Shown here in pieces: positions 61,571-64,000 of a stretch of DNA of 64,000 nucleotides. A program made the translations under genes and the position numbers. The notes beneath the pieces were generated by a model, which ran no database searches, was not told the origin of the DNA, and saw only the letters and a list, made by a program, of their open reading frames with translations. Within the stretch, counting starts at the first letter, position 1. Each line of letters opens with the position of its first letter. This DNA comes from an uncultured Bacteroidia bacterium (GTDB lineage: Bacteria > Bacteroidota > Bacteroidia > Bacteroidales > UBA932). Location of the stretch: contig CACZHP010000002.1 in assembly GCA_902780935.1 (NCBI GenBank), positions 1 to 64,000 on the forward strand, read 5' to 3'.

Positions 61571-62781
61571 ATTTTTTGAATTTGACATTTCAAGTATGAT
61601 TCTTTCAGTTTCTTATGCCCGAACGCGAGCCTGATGTCAGAAATCAGGATACGTCCCTGCTCCATGGCCTCATAGAAGATGCTGTGGGACCAGAATGACA
61701 AAAGGAAGGCGAAAACCGCGACCTTGAACGGCAGGAAAAGGAAATAGACAACCGCCCAGATGATCATCAGCAGGGGCATCATCGCGAACTTGACTCCGAA
61801 CCGTGCGGTCCTGACAAAAGCCTTGTCTTGAATCCTGCTTGCCAGGTACTCGGACAATAGCCACATGGGAGCGGCGGTGACCGCGGAGAGAAGGATAAGC
61901 GGGAGCAGGGCAATGCCGGCAAGTGCTTTTCCTAAGATATTCAGACGGGCTCCCGCCTTGCCGAAGGACAAGAAAGACAGTCGTTTACCTTTGCGTCCGC
62001 GCTCAAAGACCGCCGCGTTCTCAATCTGTGAAGGATTGGCGGTGAGCGCGGCTTTTTCTCCCGATATCTTGGCGAGCGACCAGCGGCCCTCGTAAGTCTC
62101 GTCATCCGGAAGGCAGGTGATGAGGGAGGCGATCCGCTCACGAAGAGTCCCTAGAAGACTCCTATAGAGGTGGCTTTCAATCATTTCCGGATTGGAGGAA
62201 ATGAATTCGGTCACATTGATCGCCTCCCCGTAGCGGATCGTCAGCGGTGTCTTGATCCGGTAATAGTCCTGATATTCAAGCCCAACAGGAACAAGATAGA
62301 CCGGTTTCCGGTCTCCGAAACGCTCATTCGCTTCCAGCGCGATCCGGATGATGCCTTTCTTAAGCGGGAGCAGGGAGTGCATGGGGCGGTGAGCGCCTTC
62401 ACAGAACATGCAAAACCTCATCCCATGATCCAGACAATCAACAACGTCCTCAATCGTGGATTTGTTGTCCAGTACTGCTTTGACCCCGTCACGGGCTCTT
62501 GGCAGCGGGAGAATTTTAAGGAAATGGAGTATCTTTCTGACCAGAGGTCTGCGGAACACGTCCGCCCTGGCTCCGAAGAGGGTGGCATCCTTCCAGTCCT
62601 GGAGGATGACCAGGGCGTCCATCACTGTGTTGCAGTGGTTGGGCGCCAAAATGACGGCCCCGTCGGCTGGAACGTTCTCTTTCCCTTCGGAGCGGATGTG
62701 GTTGAACATGCTTCGAATAGCATCGTCGCACCAAATCCTCGCCAGGGAATACTTCCAGTCCTTATCGTAAAGAGCCCCCAT
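61567..62781 (-). CDS. 1-acyl-glycerol-phosphate acyltransferase (PlsC-like) with C-terminal membrane segment
   Basis: The 404-residue protein has NHCNTVMDA (the NHxxxxD catalytic motif) and FCEGAHRP, as in PlsC-like glycerolipid acyltransferases, then LLPLKKGIIRIAL, and two long hydrophobic segments near residues 285-305 and 330-355 in an extension that standard PlsC lacks. It transfers a fatty acyl chain to a lysophospholipid or ornithine-lipid-like acceptor at the inner membrane. Overlap with the Omp85 gene suggests a shared envelope-lipid job. Confidence 0.83.
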   Translation of the reverse strand: MGALYDKDWKYSLARIWCDDAIRSMFNHIRSEGKENVPADGAVILAPNHCNTVMDALVILQDWKDATLFGARADVFRRPLVRKILHFLKILPLPRARDGVKAVLDNKSTIEDVVDCLDHGMRFCMFCEGAHRPMHSLLPLKKGIIRIALEANERFGDRKPVYLVPVGLEYQDYYRIKTPLTIRYGEAINVTEFISSNPEMIESHLYRSLLGTLRERIASLITCLPDDETYEGRWSLAKISGEKAALTANPSQIENAAVFERGRKGKRLSFLSFGKAGARLNILGKALAGIALLPLILLSAVTAAPMWLLSEYLASRIQDKAFVRTARFGVKFAMMPLLMIIWAVVYFLFLPFKVAVFAFLLSFWSHSIFYEAMEQGRILISDIRLAFGHKKLKESYLKCQIQKI

Positions 62782-62788
62782 CCAGTCC

Positions 62789-63736
62789 TCAAGCTTTGTT
62801 GTCCCTCAGGTTGAATATCGTTGAGATAGTGAGTCCGGAAATTATGTGCCAGATGCCCCACCAAGCTGTTATCACCAGCATTCCTCCGTGCGGGGGAAAG
62901 CCGGCGAAGATCGAGGTGCCGAGCAGCAATACCAGCCCGAGTCCGGAATTCTGGATTCCGGTCTCGATCGTCAAGGTCCTGCGGTCCCGGAAAGGCACCT
63001 TGAAGGCTGTCCCCACTCCGAAACCGATCCCGAGCGCGAGAAGGTTATGGATGAGCACAACGACGAAAATATATCTGACACACTTCAAGAAAGCGTCCAT
63101 ATTGCCAGCGAATGAGAGAATCACCATCGCGATGAAAAACAGAATCGAGACCCATTGGAACGGCTTTTTCAGCTTGTCAGCGATCTTTGGCAGGAAATGG
63201 GAGAAAAGGATTCCGAGCGTGAGCGGGATGCCCAGAAGGATGAATATAGTCTTGAACACATCCCAAAGGGGGATGACAAGGGTCGGCACTTCGGTGGCTA
63301 TCTTGGCGGTATGGAGATAGAGGTTGCCCCATATGAAAAAGTTGGCGGGAGTCAGGAGGACCGCCAGCGCCGTGCTGATCGCGGTCAAGGACACAGACAG
63401 CTCAATGTTGGCCTTCGACAGGGACGACATGAAATTGGAGATGTTCCCTCCCGGGCAAGATGCCACCAGGATCATTCCGAGCCCCATCATAGGGGATATC
63501 CAGGATCCCATCAGGATTGCCAGAAGGAATGTGAAAGCGGGCAGCAGCACGAGCTGGCAGAGCATGCCGAGCAGGACGGATTTGGGTTTCTGGAATACTT
63601 CGGCGAAGATCCGGGGTGTGATGCCGAGGGCAACCCCGAACATCACGAAAGCCAGCACGATGTTGATCGTGTTCATGCCTCCGGCGTTCAGAGTCACATT
63701 GATCTGGTCGATCTGGGCGGCTGTCTGTGGACTCAT
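62789..63736 (-). CDS. BASS-family sodium symporter (bile acid:sodium symporter type)
   Basis: The 315-residue protein has nine or ten hydrophobic helices with VASCPGGNISNFMSSLSKANIELSVSLT, the central BASS motif, and LTIETGIQNSGLGLVLL near residue 245. Such proteins import bile acids, pantoate or other organic anions with sodium, so a link to bile-exposed gut life is possible but not proven. The start at 63736 follows two tandem 11-bp repeats and a promoter box; upstream residues in the open frame would lie before the promoter. Confidence 0.85.
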   Translation of the reverse strand: MSPQTAAQIDQINVTLNAGGMNTINIVLAFVMFGVALGITPRIFAEVFQKPKSVLLGMLCQLVLLPAFTFLLAILMGSWISPMMGLGMILVASCPGGNISNFMSSLSKANIELSVSLTAISTALAVLLTPANFFIWGNLYLHTAKIATEVPTLVIPLWDVFKTIFILLGIPLTLGILFSHFLPKIADKLKKPFQWVSILFFIAMVILSFAGNMDAFLKCVRYIFVVVLIHNLLALGIGFGVGTAFKVPFRDRRTLTIETGIQNSGLGLVLLLGTSIFAGFPPHGGMLVITAWWGIWHIISGLTISTIFNLRDNKA

Positions 63737-63738
63737 AT

Positions 63739-63760
63739 GAATCACAATTGAATCACAATT
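63739..63760. repeat. tandem 11-bp repeat in the BASS gene leader
   Basis: GAATCACAATT occurs twice without a gap (63739-63749, 63750-63760) between the -7 box and the ATG. It could be a binding site for a regulator or simply slippage. Confidence 0.7.
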
Positions 63761-63764
63761 GCCA

Positions 63765-63772
63765 CAAATATA
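63765..63772 (-). promoter_or_regulatory. -7 promoter box of the BASS-plsC-Omp85 unit
   Basis: Read on the minus strand the bases are TATATTTG, 28 bases before the BASS ATG. The tRNA-Asn terminator occupies the -33 position and provides no clear TTTG. Confidence 0.5.
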
Positions 63773-63773
63773 C

Positions 63774-63802
63774 AAAAAAACAAGCACTCGGAAGTGCTTG
63801 TT
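63774..63802 (-). terminator. intrinsic terminator after tRNA-Asn
   Basis: A perfect 10-bp stem (63793-63802 with 63779-63788) with a four-base loop, read on the minus strand, is followed by seven T (63774-63780 overlapping the stem end). It separates tRNA-Asn from the BASS gene. Confidence 0.85.
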
Positions 63803-63808
63803 CTCTTG

Positions 63809-63882
63809 CTCCTCAAGTAGGACTTGAACCTACGACCCCCTGATTAACAGTCAGGTGCTCTAACCAACTGAGCTATTGAGGA
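63809..63882 (-). tRNA. tRNA-Asn (anticodon GTT)
   Basis: On the minus strand the gene starts TCCTCAA and closes with TTGAGGA plus discriminator G; the D arm has GCTCAGTTGGTTAGAGC, the anticodon loop CTGTTAA carries GTT, and the T arm holds GGTTCAAGTCC. CCA is not encoded. Confidence 0.95.
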
Positions 63883-63905
63883 AGGTTAGTTCCCTTTCGG
63901 GATTG

Positions 63906-63936
63906 CAAAGGTACAACAAAAAGAGATTTCTCCAAA
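63906..63936 (-). promoter_or_regulatory. tRNA-Asn promoter
   Basis: On the minus strand TTTG (63933-63936), 19 bases, TACCTTTG (63906-63913): a perfect consensus match. Transcription should begin near 63899, about 17 bases before the mature tRNA. Confidence 0.8.
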
Positions 63937-63988
63937 TTTTTTGTGTGTTTTTTTACGTATATTTGTAATTATAATCGCTGATAAAGAG

Positions 63989-64000
63989 ATGGACATCGAC
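63989..64000 (+). CDS. possible start of a gene cut by the window end
   Basis: An ATG at 63989 opens a frame of four codons (MDID) to the edge. A -7-like TATATTTG at 63958-63965 lies 23 bases upstream, which supports a real start, although the -33 spacing (TTTG at 63940-63943, 14 bases) is off. Nothing can be said about the product. Confidence 0.4.

Noticed and set aside
1..64000. CRISPR arrays, prophage, integrase, toxin-antitoxin or restriction systems
   Set aside because: I saw no regularly spaced repeats, no integrase or structural phage genes, and no recognisable defence gene. The only mobile-element traces are the two Rpn remnants and the palindromes in truB and ftsK.

Overview
The window is a chromosomal segment of a member of the Bacteroidales, about 54 percent GC by eye. 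Three things point there. Upstream of many genes lies the Bacteroides-type promoter (-33 TTTG or TTG, about 19 bases, -7 TAnnTTTG), usually without a clear Shine-Dalgarno site. The families present are typical of the phylum: DUF4290, DUF4491, a FISUMP lipoprotein, GH29 and GH106, AddAB-type nucleases, a eukaryote-like IleRS and a DksA-like protein without zinc ligands. The mix of glycan hydrolases with sialic acid and MurNAc salvage suggests a gut or oral commensal. I cannot name the genus.

Layout: (1) 1-5456, glycoside hydrolases: a partial gene, a GH123-like protein and a GH106-like rhamnosidase. (2) 5457-8252, a GH29 alpha-L-fucosidase on the minus strand, bracketed by two 5'-truncated paralogous remnants of an Rpn/PD-(D/E)XK transposase-like gene. 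(3) 8273-13588, an SGNH hydrolase, a sodium symporter, a sugar kinase and MurQ in the order of the known murTKQ salvage cluster, followed by recR and mntP. (4) 13649-21909, corA, rpsA, rnz, a glucosaminidase-LysM protein, mltG and a Rel enzyme whose hydrolase site looks destroyed. (5) 21906-31531, minus strand: uvrB, an S4-domain protein, a mannose-6-phosphate isomerase homologue without metal ligands, and an AddA/AddB pair. (6) 31665-35639, reverse rubrerythrin, sialic acid lyase and a NanM-kelch::sodium symporter fusion. (7) 35657-44644, DUF4290, ftsK, lolA, a FISUMP lipoprotein, apbE, a small lipoprotein, and minus-strand truB, rpiB, tsaB, cvpA. (8) 44747-49431, ileS, a DksA-like gene, lspA and tRNA-Ser. 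(9) 49509-60242, a DUF3472 lipoprotein, an acyltransferase, a porin-imelysin-dihaem operon, and a GNAT-DUF4491-TonB receptor-rhodanese/MBL operon. (10) 60248-63882, minus strand: a BamA-like protein, PlsC, a BASS transporter and tRNA-Asn.

Functionally, sections 1-3 and 6 fit together as glycan foraging: outer hydrolases release fucose, rhamnose and other sugars, while MurNAc and sialic acid are imported by sodium symporters and cleaved by MurQ and NanA. NanE and a ManNAc/GlcNAc kinase are not in the window. The porin-imelysin-dihaem and TonB clusters look like metal acquisition.

The least expected signals are at DNA level: a long near-perfect palindrome inserted in frame inside truB, three hairpins packed into the ftsK linker with a shared decamer, a perfect 13-bp inverted repeat straddling the promoter of a probably leaderless GNAT gene, and overlapping face-to-face promoters for cvpA and ileS. 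At protein level, two enzymes (Rel hydrolase domain, ManA-like) have kept their fold signatures but lost catalytic ligands. No CRISPR array, intact insertion sequence, phage or obvious defence island was seen.
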